Source: Leishmania mexicana MHOM/GT/2001/U1103 (Eukaryota; Euglenozoa; Kinetoplastea; Trypanosomatida; Trypanosomatidae). Taken from it: a stretch of 64,000 nt of DNA. The notes below the pieces were generated by a model. It had not been told where the DNA came from, did no database searches, and saw only the letters and a program-made list of their open reading frames with translations. The stretch covers positions 2,476,944 to 2,540,943 of the forward strand of contig NC_018324.1 in the NCBI RefSeq assembly GCF_000234665.1, in the 5' to 3' direction. The first letter of the stretch is position 1; every line of letters starts with the position of its first letter. Both the position numbers and the translations under genes were made by a program. Positions 10,107 to 20,231 of the stretch are shown here, piece after piece.

Positions 10107-11300
10107 TCACTCAAAAGAGAAGTCCGAGTCTTCCAGGGCTGCCTGATGCTGCTGCTGCCCCTGTTCTAGGTGTACCGCAAACAACATGTCCAGTGGCGCG
10201 TTGTCCTCGCGCTCGTGTCGCATGGCCATGTCGAAGAGCGACTCCTGCTCCATGTCAAAGTCGTTGTCAGCCGCAGGGGGGATTTCTTTTGTTGCTCGTT
10301 TCGACTCCAGTCCGTCCTCGGAGTCCACCTGATGCGTGTCGCGTCGGCGCTTGCGCGGCCGAGACGGCGGCGCGGCAGTCGCCTCTTCCACATCCCCGAG
10401 CGTCGCCGCCGGCACCGGCACCTCGAGATCCTCACCCTTCACGTGCATGGCGCTCTCCGACGGCTGCCTGCCGGCAATTTCGTCCAGGAAGGCCAACTCC
10501 TCGGAGTTCAGCTTTTTCATCTTCACCGGCTGCTGTGCCTCCTTCTTTTTCGCTTCGTAGCGCACCTCAAAGGCGGCCATGTCTATCGGATGTTTCTGAT
10601 TGAGAGCTGTTTGCACCTCCTTGGGCTTCTGCCGCATCTCCCGCTGGTACAGCCGCTTGATGTCTCTGCGGGTGCGACCGGGGAAGAGTACGGCGATGGC
10701 GCTGAAGTCCGTGCCGTACTGGGAGAGCGCCTGGTAGAAGCTGCGCACCTCCCCCTCGCTCCAGTCGATGCGCGCCTGCCGGTTAGGGAAGCGGCGCGCG
10801 CGCATTTGAAGCTCCGTCAAGCCCAGCGCGCTGCCACCGTGCGCCTCCTCACCACCTCCCTCGCCGAACTGATACGCGCCTTCCGCACCACCACCCCGCT
10901 CCTCTTCGTCTGACGAGGCCGAGGGCAGCGGTGGGTGGCCCGCTGAGAGGTACGGCGAGTGCATCGGGCTCTGCTGGTGCAGACGCTGCGAGTGGGGAAG
11001 TGGCGCCACGCTAGCGATGGGACGAGGCATACGGCTGCCTCCTGGCGGAACGCGCATGTGTGACGTGGAGAGCGCGCCCCTCAGCACCTGCCCAATGGAG
11101 AAGTTCTGCGGGTTCTTGGGCTGCGTCGGCGGCAGGTGTTCGAGTGGAATCTGTGCCAACATGCTAAGCGGCACGTTAGCGGCGGGATACGCAAACGGCG
11201 TCCGAAGTGGGCTTGGGATTGCCGTTTGGTAAGGGGAAAGCCGGCTCGCGACGACATCGTCAAGCTGATCCGGCGGAAATTCGAACTCGTTGTCGTCCAT
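10107..11300 (-). CDS. BDP1: TFIIIB subunit Bdp1 (B''), extended SANT domain
   Basis: 397 residues from the ATG at 11300. Bdp1 joins TBP and Brf1 in TFIIIB, which recruits RNA polymerase III to tRNA, 5S and, in trypanosomatids, U snRNA-type promoters. The diagnostic SANT/Myb block is at about 178-222: W180 followed by GEVRSFYQALSQYGTDFSAI, then FPGRTRRDIKRLYQREM. This matches the Bdp1 consensus (W-x-E-x-x-FY-x-AL-x-x-x-GTDF-x-x-I-x-x-x-FP-x-R-x-R-x-x-IK-x-KY). A conserved helix follows (about 235-275). The N-terminal 160 residues and the C-terminus are disordered, rich in Pro, Gly and acidic residues. It is shorter than yeast or human Bdp1, as usual in kinetoplastids. The open frame upstream to 11777 is not credible protein. 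Confidence 0.9.
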   Translation of the reverse strand: MDDNEFEFPPDQLDDVVASRLSPYQTAIPSPLRTPFAYPAANVPLSMLAQIPLEHLPPTQPKNPQNFSIGQVLRGALSTSHMRVPPGGSRMPRPIASVAPLPHSQRLHQQSPMHSPYLSAGHPPLPSASSDEEERGGGAEGAYQFGEGGGEEAHGGSALGLTELQMRARRFPNRQARIDWSEGEVRSFYQALSQYGTDFSAIAVLFPGRTRRDIKRLYQREMRQKPKEVQTALNQKHPIDMAAFEVRYEAKKKEAQQPVKMKKLNSEELAFLDEIAGRQPSESAMHVKGEDLEVPVPAATLGDVEEATAAPPSRPRKRRRDTHQVDSEDGLESKRATKEIPPAADNDFDMEQESLFDMAMRHEREDNAPLDMLFAVHLEQGQQQHQAALEDSDFSFE

Positions 11301-13611
11301 GGCTCCGCCGGTGTGCGTCAGCGTGTAATGGCACTTCGACGGTTGAAAACCAGACGCGCGCACACAAGCTACAGGAGCACAGGCAAGCAAAACGCCTACC
11401 CGTCCGCAGCAAGAAGTTGTCGAGAAAAAGCGTGAGGCGGCGGCGACGAGTAGGGAGCCCCTGCGGGCTCGAAAAAAAACCTGAGACAAAGCGAGAATCA
11501 GAAGTGGTGGGGTGCACCCTACCCTTGATGATAGAGCAGAGGCAAGACGTCCAAGCCCAGCGATTACGCCGGGGGTCAATGCAGAGAGGATGGGGAGTGT
11601 GGCGGATGTAGAAACAGCGGAACAACTACTGGAAGAGAGAGCAGGTGATAGTCGAGGGAAAGACGCAGACCACAAAGAATAAGGGGTCCAACACGGCGAC
11701 AATGATTTGGTGAGATGGATAAGAGAAGCGAGAGAGAGGAAGTAGGAAGGAGAAGAGCTGTCGACAACGTCAGACACACGCAGAAAGCGCGAAGATCAAC
11801 AGCACCACAATGGCAAGAAGGAGCACCAAAAATGAGAAGCGCAACGACCGATGCGCCAGCCGCACGTATGCGCACAGACACACAGCAACACTAAGGATGG
11901 CAAGATCCCGAAAATGAGAGAAAAGAGGAGAGGGGAACGACTGAGAGGAACGATCTCCGCGTATAAAGTTAGGGCTGTTGGTTCTCGTACGGCTCAGCCG
12001 CTCGGGTCCGCCACTAGGCAAGACACACTGGTAGAGAGACGCTCGATCGGTGATGTAGTCCTTCAGTGAAGCGCCACCAGAGAGGTGGAGAGAGCTTTGT
12101 ATCAGTGCACAGTACACCAATGTTTGTGCGTGTCTGCGTCTTCGAGTACGCGCGTGAGCTCCTCGCAGCGGAGCCCAAGACAAAGAACCGTGTGTGAACG
12201 AGAAGTGACACGCGGTGCTGCTTTGCACGTGTGATGGTGTGTGTGTGTGGGGGGGAGGGGGGTGCCTGGACCACCTCTTTGTTTGCTGACTCGCTTTGAC
12301 CGAAACCAAGCTACCTAAATCAAGTATGTGCAAATTACAGCCGCAGCGAAGCGCCCAATTGACAGAGACAGACACAGAGGAAAAAAAATGTCAGCAAGAG
12401 AACATCGGGGACGAGGAACGTTGATGATTTCGGGGAAGGGGTCGATCATTTCGTATTCTTGTAACGTTACTGGGTAGGTGAGAAAGAGGGCGATGGGGAA
12501 TGCGCTCGCAATGCTCTGCCAGACTTGGAGGTCTCCCCTTGGCTAGCGTTCGGCACCCCCTCACTTGCTCCATCTTGCGCCATGCAACCATAAATGACCG
12601 TCAATAGCAGCCGGCGAGTTTGCAATGCACATACACATTTTTCCCTTTTTTGTGGGTCTTTTCGGTATTCCGTTCAGCATGTTCTCTCGATTTTTGTCTG
12701 TATGTGTGTGTGTGTGTGTGCGAAAGAGGGAGCTCGACATCTTCGCCAGTCGACAGCTCGATTCAGCAAGTGCCCCTACACACCACAACACGTATGGCAG
12801 ACACATGCACAGACGCAAAGCCCCTCCTCCCCCATCCCCTCCTCACACCCCATAAGGGTGTGATGGTGCTAGTTCGGCGGGGGGGGGGAGATGGCACCGA
12901 GGATGTGAGGAATCGTTTGCAGAGCAAACCAGAACAGCACACAAACAGAAACGAGAGAGTGAAGAGGAGGCGCAGAGGACGGTGAAGGGAACAGACGAGG
13001 GCGCGAAAACAAAAAGTCTCAGAGACTGCTAAGATAAAAGAGGGGAGGGGGAGGGGGGGCGACGTTTGTGAAAGGCGCATGTATCAAATGCCGCGCCATG
13101 GGGCGATGGACCGGGAAGGCGCAAAGAAAAGACGATACGTGCGCGGTGCGCTTGGTTTTACTCATGCGGCGGAGGCTACAGTGCGCCACCGCTTTTCGTG
13201 AGGTAGACAAAGAGAGAGGGAGAGGTGATAGCGGGGGAGGGAAGGAAGGCACACTCCCAAAGAATCACGGGGCTGGATGGAGGGGGCCTGGGCGAATGTC
13301 GGCAATGCCCTCCTCCTCTTCCTATCCCCCAGAGAGTGGAGTAGGGTGGGGAGAGATCACTGACAGTGAGCACGAGGAAAGATGAGTCAAGGCAAAATGT
13401 GAGCTCTCACATGTAGCAACTGCACTTCACCTTCTACACGCCGCAGTCTCTACCCCCCCCCCCAAAGACGGCACACACCGAAGTCGTCTCCCGGCACGTT
13501 CGCACTTGCGCAGACCACAGCCCCACACAGAGGAGCTATGAGGGACGTAGAGCATGCATGTGCCGCCGGAAGTCACACTGATGAGCACCGGAACTTTTTC
13601 GCGTCAGCAGC
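11301..13611. other. Intergenic spacer, 2.3 kb
   Basis: It holds a (TG)n tract at 12703-12720, a G-run near 12880 and a C-run near 13454-13463. The longest frame (11770-12375, minus) contains repetitive HTH/PPP and cysteine-rich stretches and does not look like protein. No gene seen. Confidence 0.55.
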
Positions 13612-14334
13612 CTAATGGAGTGACTTCTTGAAGAAGTCCAACACGAGCTGACGTGCCATCTCCACATCCTTGACTTCCGCAGCTGTGTACGTGTCAGGGT
13701 TGTAGCGGGAACCAAAGAACCCGTGTTGCAGGGTGTCAAAGCGCTTGTACACGTGCGGCTCCATCGGGTGCGAGTTGACAGCGGCTTCGACATCTTCCAT
13801 GGGAGGCTCGTCCTTCGACGGCAGCACCAGCACGGGCGCCTTCGCGGCCCTCAATGCGTCGGCAGTGAAGAAGGACGGGTGCGCTGCTGCGGCAGCGTCG
13901 ATCTTGCCCTGTGCCGCCATCATGAACGGCAGGGTAGCACCCCAGCACATGCCAATGGCGCCGACCTTCGCACACCCCACCTGGCGCAGCACCGCGATCG
14001 CCGCCTCCATGCGAGGCACAAAGCTGTCAAACTGCGTGATTTTTTCCACATACTGGGTCCATCGCGTCGACTGGAAGTCAGCGGGCCACTCTGACTCAGG
14101 CCATGCCAGCGATCCAAAAAAGTCCGGCATGACTACAAGGAAGCCTTGCTCAGCTAGCACGTCAGCAAAGCGTTTCGAGTTGGGCAGCAAACCGAAGATG
14201 TCGCACACGAGCACCACGCCAGCCTTGCTGTTGTAGGGGCCCACAATGTAGAGATCGTTGCCAGCGGGGCTGTACGCGCACTTGGCGGGGCCCTTTTCGG
14301 TGGGGCAGCAGCGGTTCGGGTGCTCCGCAGACAT
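13612..14334 (-). CDS. Dienelactone hydrolase family protein
   Basis: 240 residues from the ATG at 14334, the usual length for the family (about 230-250). It has an alpha/beta-hydrolase fold with a cysteine nucleophile: GMCWGA places Cys130 at the nucleophile elbow, with Asp175 (PSKDE) and His204 (LQHGFFG) completing the triad in the correct order and spacing. The early strands AGVVLVCDIFGL and FLVVMPDFFG are also typical. Bacterial relatives open dienelactone rings in chloroaromatic breakdown. Eukaryotic members (carboxymethylenebutenolidase-like) have poorly defined ester or lactone substrates. No signal peptide is visible, so a cytosolic enzyme is likely. The physiological substrate cannot be read from sequence. 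Confidence 0.93.
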   Translation of the reverse strand: MSAEHPNRCCPTEKGPAKCAYSPAGNDLYIVGPYNSKAGVVLVCDIFGLLPNSKRFADVLAEQGFLVVMPDFFGSLAWPESEWPADFQSTRWTQYVEKITQFDSFVPRMEAAIAVLRQVGCAKVGAIGMCWGATLPFMMAAQGKIDAAAAAHPSFFTADALRAAKAPVLVLPSKDEPPMEDVEAAVNSHPMEPHVYKRFDTLQHGFFGSRYNPDTYTAAEVKDVEMARQLVLDFFKKSLH

Positions 14335-16205
14335 TTGCCCTGCTGCTTGCCGATGGATGTTAAAAGAAAAGGGGGAATTTCTTCAGTTACTGCAGTCCAC
14401 GTGGTGGTGGGGAGGAGGGGTTAAAAGGAGTGAGCGATTGCCTCAAATACAGGTGCGTTATGCTGAGCTAAGGAGTCTCGCAAAGGAAATGAGTGCTTCA
14501 GGCGTGAGGCGCGGAAACATGCTCGGTGTGTGTGTGTGTGTGTGTGTGCAAATTTCGGCATCACGAAAGGTAGTCCAAAGAGAGGTGAGGGGCGTGGGTG
14601 TGCGAGCAGGAAAAACACGAATACGAGCAGGCAGGTAGGCAGAGAGGGAGAAAGAGTGACGAACACAGGAACGGGAGGTCAGTGGAGCGTGGCAACTCAA
14701 CGGAACGAAAACGTCCGCGTGGGCTCACCTTGATACGAGCGGCGCGCGGTGGGGGGGGTGGGAGGCAGAAGAGACCGAAAGAACACCGGAGGAGAGACTC
14801 GGCGCGCTGCGCACGCAAGGGGCTTTCGGGATCCCAGGACGGCGTAGCAGTCTCGACTGCACGGAGCGTGATGCAGGCGCTACTCCGTGCTGGCCTCTTG
14901 AATTCCGCTCGTGCATCAGTGAAGTGCCGTGGGATCGCTTTCCAGTCCATGTGCGTGGACTGCCGCCGTTTTCGCTTCCACTGGCGCGGTAGCAAAACAA
15001 GGAAGAGCAGAAGCAGACGAGAAAAGAGGTCAGCATAAAGCCGGGTAGGGAACTCAGAGGGGCAGACGGGGGATGGAGGCATGACCAGAGAGGGTATACG
15101 AGGAGCCGACGTCGCTGTTGCAGTGGCACATACCGACACGGGGGGAAAAAACAGAGAGCAAAGACGAGAGAAGCATTCATAGGAGAGGGGGGAGAGCAGC
15201 GAGGTCTGTGTGCGGTGGCTGCGCTTCGACGGACGGGAGAGAAATCTCTCATGCATACAGAGATGACAGCAAAGAGAGAGGAGGATGCTGCGAAGCACTT
15301 GATGGGGCGCGAAACACTGCAGGGGTAGAGCCAGCGGCACAATTCAACGGCAGCAACAACAAAAACGAATATACTTGGCCTCGCTGTTTTTTTTTCTTGA
15401 CAGAGGAAGGAGAACTTGGCGAGGGGGGAAGGGGAATGGAGTAGTGCCATCCGTGCAATCAAGTTTCGATCCGCCTCGCACCTCGTCGTTCCATGCTTTG
15501 GAAGAATCAAACACAAAAAGGAAAGGGGCGGATCGTGGGCGGGTCACCTTACCTGCCAACATGGGCCGTAGAGCAGCCACCATTACTTCACGACAACGAG
15601 GAAGAGCGAGAGCAAAAGGCAACAGGAACGCGAGGACCAGAAAGATATCCGCCTGAGGCCATGGCCACCGGGGGTGTGAGGAGTGTGTATCGCCAGACGA
15701 AGATGGATGCAAGAGGAAAGAGCCAGAGGTCTTCCGCAGCATGGCAGCCGCAGACTCAAGGGCAGAGACGCGGAGAACGAGAGATGAGACACACATTAAC
15801 AAAAGAGAAGACGAAGGAAGGAAAGATATCGCCGGAGAAACTACTCGAGGAGCGCCCTGTCCCAACGAAGGGTGGCGGGTTACTTTGGTCGGTTTTTCTT
15901 TTTTTTTGCGTGGTGGGGGGAGGAACAAGAAAACACGGAAGTGAGAGAGAAAGGAACTGCCACACCGCGCAGCCCGAATTCGCGGCGTGCTCTGTCGTCC
16001 ACGTACACATGTGTATTTCTACAGTTCGTCCATGCACAACGACAGATGTCAACGTGTGCACGCGCGCACGTGGCAGACCTGTGCGTGAGAAGCTCCATGA
16101 GTTTGACCCTCGACTTCTTTTCTGTTCGTTTGACGGTGGGCCGTTCCGCGGTGCGCGTCGGTGCGATTTGCGCTGAGCCTGAAAGATGAACAACAAATGA
16201 GCCGC
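14335..16205. other. Intergenic spacer with (GT)n
   Basis: About 1.9 kb. A (GT)n tract lies at 14526-14548. Long overlapping minus-strand frames (14561-15928) are serine-, proline- and cysteine-rich and shift composition abruptly, so I treat them as chance frames in UTR and spacer sequence. Confidence 0.55.
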
Positions 16206-16985
16206 TTACGTGCGCGTCGCCACGTCGCCATCGAGCTGGGCATGTAGAGATGTAAGCGGCACAAACTGCACGTGACACGCCCGTCGCATCGTGAAAGCGC
16301 CTTCATCGCCCTTCGTGAACACCTGTAACTCCTGCACCTCGGCCGGGCTACCAACGGGGATCACCAGGGTACCACCGCACCGGAGAAGGCTTAGGTACTC
16401 GGGCACGAGAGTCTTCGGCGCGGTGGCGCCGACGTGTATGACGTCGAAGCATTCACCTTTCTCCTCTCCGAGACCCGCGATGGAGCGAGGCTTTCGTCCG
16501 TCTCCATGCAGCAGCGTGACGCGGTGCTCGCGGATCCAGTCAGGGAAGTGCGACTCGAGGACACGCTTTGACTGCTTCTGGAGCTCCTGCACGTGCTCGA
16601 TACCGACGACCTCAAAGGTAGGCGGCTCACTGTCTCGCCAAACCGCCTCACACAGCGCGGCAAAGGCAGCCGTCATGTAGCCGCTTCCACTACCGATGTC
16701 CAGCAGTCGCAGCGATTGGCAACGGGCTCGGTCCAGATTCTTGTGGCGCAGCACAGACGGGCAAACCAGCTCCAACATGATAGCATGCATGTGTGGCGCG
16801 CTGATGGTGACGCCGAAACCAATGGGCAGAGGCTGATCACGGTAAGCATCCTTGGGGTTGCGCACGAACCAGCCACGGTCCACACGGCGCATCACCTCAA
16901 TCACTTCGGGTGTTTTGATGAGACCCTCGCGCTGCAGTGCAGCCACCATCCCCGCATTCGTCGTTGACGAGCAATGCCACGCCAT
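16206..16985 (-). CDS. PCMT: Protein-L-isoaspartate O-methyltransferase
   Basis: 259 residues from the ATG at 16985. The enzyme transfers a methyl group from SAM to isoaspartyl residues in aged proteins, starting their repair. The N-terminus NAGMVAALQREGLIKTPEV and DRGWFVRNPKDAYRDQPLPIGFG match the substrate-binding part, and TISAPHMHAIMLE (60-72) is the family's active-site segment. SAM motif I is LLDIGSGSGYMT (94-105), with VVGIEHVQEL (127-136) as the acidic loop. GDGR (161-164), FDVIHVGATAP (180-190) and GGTLVIPVG (204-212) complete the pattern. It is slightly longer than the human enzyme (about 227) because of small loop insertions. No targeting signal is visible, so a cytosolic location is inferred. 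Confidence 0.96.
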   Translation of the reverse strand: MAWHCSSTTNAGMVAALQREGLIKTPEVIEVMRRVDRGWFVRNPKDAYRDQPLPIGFGVTISAPHMHAIMLELVCPSVLRHKNLDRARCQSLRLLDIGSGSGYMTAAFAALCEAVWRDSEPPTFEVVGIEHVQELQKQSKRVLESHFPDWIREHRVTLLHGDGRKPRSIAGLGEEKGECFDVIHVGATAPKTLVPEYLSLLRCGGTLVIPVGSPAEVQELQVFTKGDEGAFTMRRACHVQFVPLTSLHAQLDGDVATRT

Positions 16986-19252
16986 GTTGTCGAGTGTGAG
17001 CCTTAGTCTAGGTGTGTCTTGGAGATTTCAGTAGCAGAAAGGGACCCCCTACTCCACGAAAGAAAAACGGCATGCAGTGATGGAAAGCACAGGAAAGGTG
17101 ACGGCAAAGCAGAGGTAGTCTACGCACACGTCTGTGCGTGCAGCGGCACTGAGCAAGCGCTGGTGGACTTCCGACAAGGGACGAGACAAAACCCACCCGA
17201 TACTTGTCCTTGGCATCAACAGAAGCGATAAGCTGGAGAGAGGGATCCGTGGGAAGAGGAGCTTCGTGTCCCGTTTTCGCTGGGGCGGTGCACACCTGAC
17301 AGTCGGTTTATTCGACACCCACACACTCATGTATACATGCACACGGAAAGGAACGGAAGGGCAGGAAAGACGCAGAGAGAAGGGAGAGGGAATTGCACGA
17401 GAAAAGGGTAGATTAGAGAGACTGTGCAGTGAGACAGAGTCATCCACGGACTGCCGCCGCGCGGCACGGCACCGCGTGCTGCGGTAGGCTCCTTCTGCAT
17501 ATCTGAGACATTGAACAGGAACTGTGTGTGTCCAAGCGTGCTGCTTCTCTTTTTCCCAATTCACCCCTCAGCCCGGACGATGGCCGGCTACCGCACCCTG
17601 ATATCCGGGTCCAGTATCCACACTCTGTGGAGATGACAAGCGCCTGCACAACGTGCTCTCGGGCACAGCTGCGGGGTCTTGGTGCCGGTGGACTGGTCGG
17701 AGCTGGTGCGGTGCCGAAGAGAGTTGCCGCCATGGTCACCAGCGCACAAGCTCACTACGAATCGCGTCACCAGTTCAACAGGCATGATACTTGGCGAGTC
17801 TCTCATATCGACACCAGGCCACATGGTGAAAAAAATACAAGCAATATGCGCACGCGCCCTGCCAAGCACAGCTGGCATGTGGTGTACCGCATCCAACCGA
17901 GGCACGCGGTCGTCAGGAGAGCGCGAGTGATGAGCGAGAACGGCGCGAGGACATCCACGCCGACGAACGCCACGGCGCACGTGCGCGCACTGGGCGGCAC
18001 CTCCTTCATCCGCCCAGGTGGGCTGATGTGGCACAGATGCCGGCAGCGTCACGAGAGCACCCTCGAGTCGTGCAGGCGCCGGTGTGGAGAGCAAGGCCCG
18101 GTCCACATTGCGGGCTGCCGCGGCTCGAGGGCCCTCAGGGCGAGGCATGCCATAGAAGCAGGGTATGCAGGGTCTCAGAGGGAGCCTGGCCTGAGGCTGG
18201 TCCACCTCCTCTCTGAGCTCACCCGGCATGCGCCCGGACCACCACCCCGCTGCTACCCGCACGACAGACGCCCACCGCCTCCACCCTCGAGCCGGACCCT
18301 GCACGCGGCCCGCGCGGGTCAAGGCGTGCAGTGCACCTGGGTCCGTCTGTCGCCGATCACGCAGCACGTGCGCGAAAGAAAAGGACGAGGACGGACACGA
18401 AGTGCCCGCGAGGCGCATGGCCCGATTCCGCAGGAGGGCAGCTCGTCCTACACGCCGAGGATGTAGCCGTGGTGCAGCGGCGGCAGGTGAGCTGTGGTGG
18501 TGTATGCGTCTATCAGTGGACTTGTTCGTCATCGAATACAGGCACATGGTGAAACGTTGAAGCTTCTTCAATGAAGACACTGATGGTGGCGAGCGAGGGT
18601 TTTTTTTTTCGGTGTCTACGGCACAGACTGCTTTGCGTTTTTTTTTGTGTGTGCGGAAGTGTTATGCCGCTCCTCTACATTGTGTCCTCTCGAGTGCACC
18701 GTTTTTTTTTGGTCTTGTGTGAACTTTCGATAACAGGAACGATAAGCGAGAAGAGAAAGAGCGATGCCCCAAACGGCGACTCGCACACCGGAGGCACGTC
18801 TCGTGAGGGAGGAGAAAGAATCGGCAAGAACACACCAAGGCGCAGTACGGATTCGAATATGGAACGGAAAGCCGGTGAGTGAAAGAGATGTGCTCCTGCA
18901 GATGTGCCTTCGACTTGCGCTCTTACCCATCTCATCATGGACCCGCTGTTCGTCACTTCGCTGGGCAGATGGAGTATTGTGCGGTGGAGACCGAAGGCAA
19001 GAATGGTCAGACACAGGGCACCCGTCGATGCACACGCGCGTGAACTGAAGCAACGCGTCGAAGCCGAGCAACAAAACCCTAAGTACCGCCTTCAATGCGA
19101 AAAAAAAGGTGCTAGTAAAGAGAGAGCTGGGGTGAAGGGTGCAGCTGCGGCGATGCACTACAGCGTCGGGCAAACGAGGCTCTTGTTCGTGCAACCACCG
19201 CGTCCATGATTTGCTGGCCAAGTAAGTCCCCCTAAGCGACATTGCCGTCCAT
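16986..19252. other. Intergenic spacer containing a degenerate retroposon
   Basis: About 2.3 kb. The centre (about 17575-18500) is a SIDER-like element listed separately. The flanks are low-complexity spacer with T-runs at 18601-18610 and 18702-18710. Confidence 0.6.
17575..18500 (+). mobile_element. Degenerate SIDER-like retroposon (copy C), antisense to genes
   Basis: The segment beginning CCCTGATATCCGGGTCCAG (17596-17614) and running to about 17830 aligns by eye with copy D (53925-54130): both share GGTCCAG, the block around CGCCTGCAC/GTGCCTGCAG, GGTGCCGA and CTCACTACGAATCG/TCACTACGAATCG at matching spacing. The first 50 bp also match the 5' end of copy A read on the minus strand. Base composition across 17.6-18.5 kb is even and free of the microsatellites seen in the flanks, which suggests that the element reaches about 18500. 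The 3' boundary is uncertain. SIDERs are short, non-coding descendants of ingi-related non-LTR retrotransposons in Leishmania. The large open frames over this region on both strands are not genes. Confidence 0.65.
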
Positions 19253-20227
19253 CTACCAGTTGAACCACGTTGACAAAGCGCTCGGGCTGAGTGGTCTGTC
19301 GGTGGCCACGGGCATCTTTTTCAATTGTGGCCCCCCGCATGAATCGCGCACGGCGGCCTCTGTCATCGATCGTGCTGACGGGCGCACCGGCGGCGGCACA
19401 ATCGGTACACGAGCGGCGCTACCGTTACTGCACCAGATCGGCTTCAACGGTGGCCCAGCAGCTGCAGGGGCGGCGTCAGAGGGAGTGAGGCACGCGCTTC
19501 CTGCGCGAATCGGAGGGCCGTTGGTGGAAGCGCCGGTGCCGTTTTGCTGGATGTGACTTGGCGCACTTTTCGCCAACAGTTGCCGAAACGCATGCCGCGC
19601 ACGCATCAGCTCAGTGGCGAGGTAGCGTATGTTCTCTACCGTGGCCCCCGAGTGAGAGACAACATCTGCATCCCACTCGGCCATCTCCGCAGCACTGAGC
19701 TTTGATGACGACGATTCCTGGCAAACCTCTTCGCTGGCAGTGGCAGGCGAGGGCCCTTGACGTACAGCGAGAGCGTCGTTATTGGCGCGGGCGCCATCGC
19801 TGGCCAAAGCCTCACTGCTGTGCGGGGAGTTGCCGGTGTTCGGTGCCCTATTTGCCTTCATTTCTCGCAGACGCGACGGCCAATCGACACCGCCGGCAGG
19901 GGTGGCGCCCCCTGATGTGGACGCTGATGGCCCAGTCGAGTTCTCCAACTGCATCAGGAGCTGCTCGAACTGCTGCACAAAGAACACCATCGCTTCGAAA
20001 GTAGACATGCGTCCAAGCTGCTTCCATGCCTGATGCTTGTGGCGCTCCCTCGAGTACCAGAACGATGGTGCCGCAGTGGTGCACTGGCCGTGATCGGCTT
20101 GCTGGCGCAGAGCATAGAACATTAGCCGTTGCGCATCCGATAGCAGAGGACTCTCCTCCAGGTTGCCAATGTAGTAGTCAAAGTACTTGGCGACCTCATA
20201 GTACTTGCCTGGAAACGACAACTCCAT
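19253..20227 (-). CDS. Acyl-CoA-binding domain protein
   Basis: 324 residues from the ATG at 20227. The N-terminal 5-100 form an ACB domain: MFYALRQQADHGQCTTAAPSF (36-56) matches the conserved YALxKQAxxGxCxxxxP segment, and HKHQAWKQLGRMSTFEAM (63-80) matches KWxAWxxLxGMSxxEAM. These residues hold the CoA head group of long-chain acyl-CoA. Stand-alone ACBPs are about 90 residues. Here the domain is followed by a 220-residue low-complexity tail with one helical segment (about 200-230, around EMAEWDADVVSHSGATVENIR), so it is an ACBD-type multi-region protein rather than a simple carrier. No TM segment or ankyrin repeat is visible. Confidence 0.88.
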   Translation of the reverse strand: MELSFPGKYYEVAKYFDYYIGNLEESPLLSDAQRLMFYALRQQADHGQCTTAAPSFWYSRERHKHQAWKQLGRMSTFEAMVFFVQQFEQLLMQLENSTGPSASTSGGATPAGGVDWPSRLREMKANRAPNTGNSPHSSEALASDGARANNDALAVRQGPSPATASEEVCQESSSSKLSAAEMAEWDADVVSHSGATVENIRYLATELMRARHAFRQLLAKSAPSHIQQNGTGASTNGPPIRAGSACLTPSDAAPAAAGPPLKPIWCSNGSAARVPIVPPPVRPSARSMTEAAVRDSCGGPQLKKMPVATDRPLSPSALSTWFNW

Positions 20228-20229
20228 CG

Positions 20230-20231
20230 CT
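20230..20231 (-). promoter_or_regulatory. Predicted spliced-leader acceptor AG (ACBP gene)
   Basis: This is the only AG between the roughly 40-nt C/T tract (20233-20273) and the ATG at 20227. It leaves just two nucleotides of own 5' leader. Confidence 0.5.

Noticed and set aside
11770..12375. 201-codon minus-strand frame
   Set aside because: Contains repeat-derived PPPHTHT and irregular composition; no family resemblance.
14561..15928. Chain of 194-263-codon minus-strand frames
   Set aside because: Overlapping frames of Ser/Pro/Leu/Cys-rich sequence with no conserved features.
17528..18580. Long overlapping open frames on both strands (312 codons +, 330 codons -)
   Set aside because: They lie in the degenerate retroposon, overlap each other, have Arg/His/Pro-rich sequence without domains, and the + frame opposes the transcription unit.
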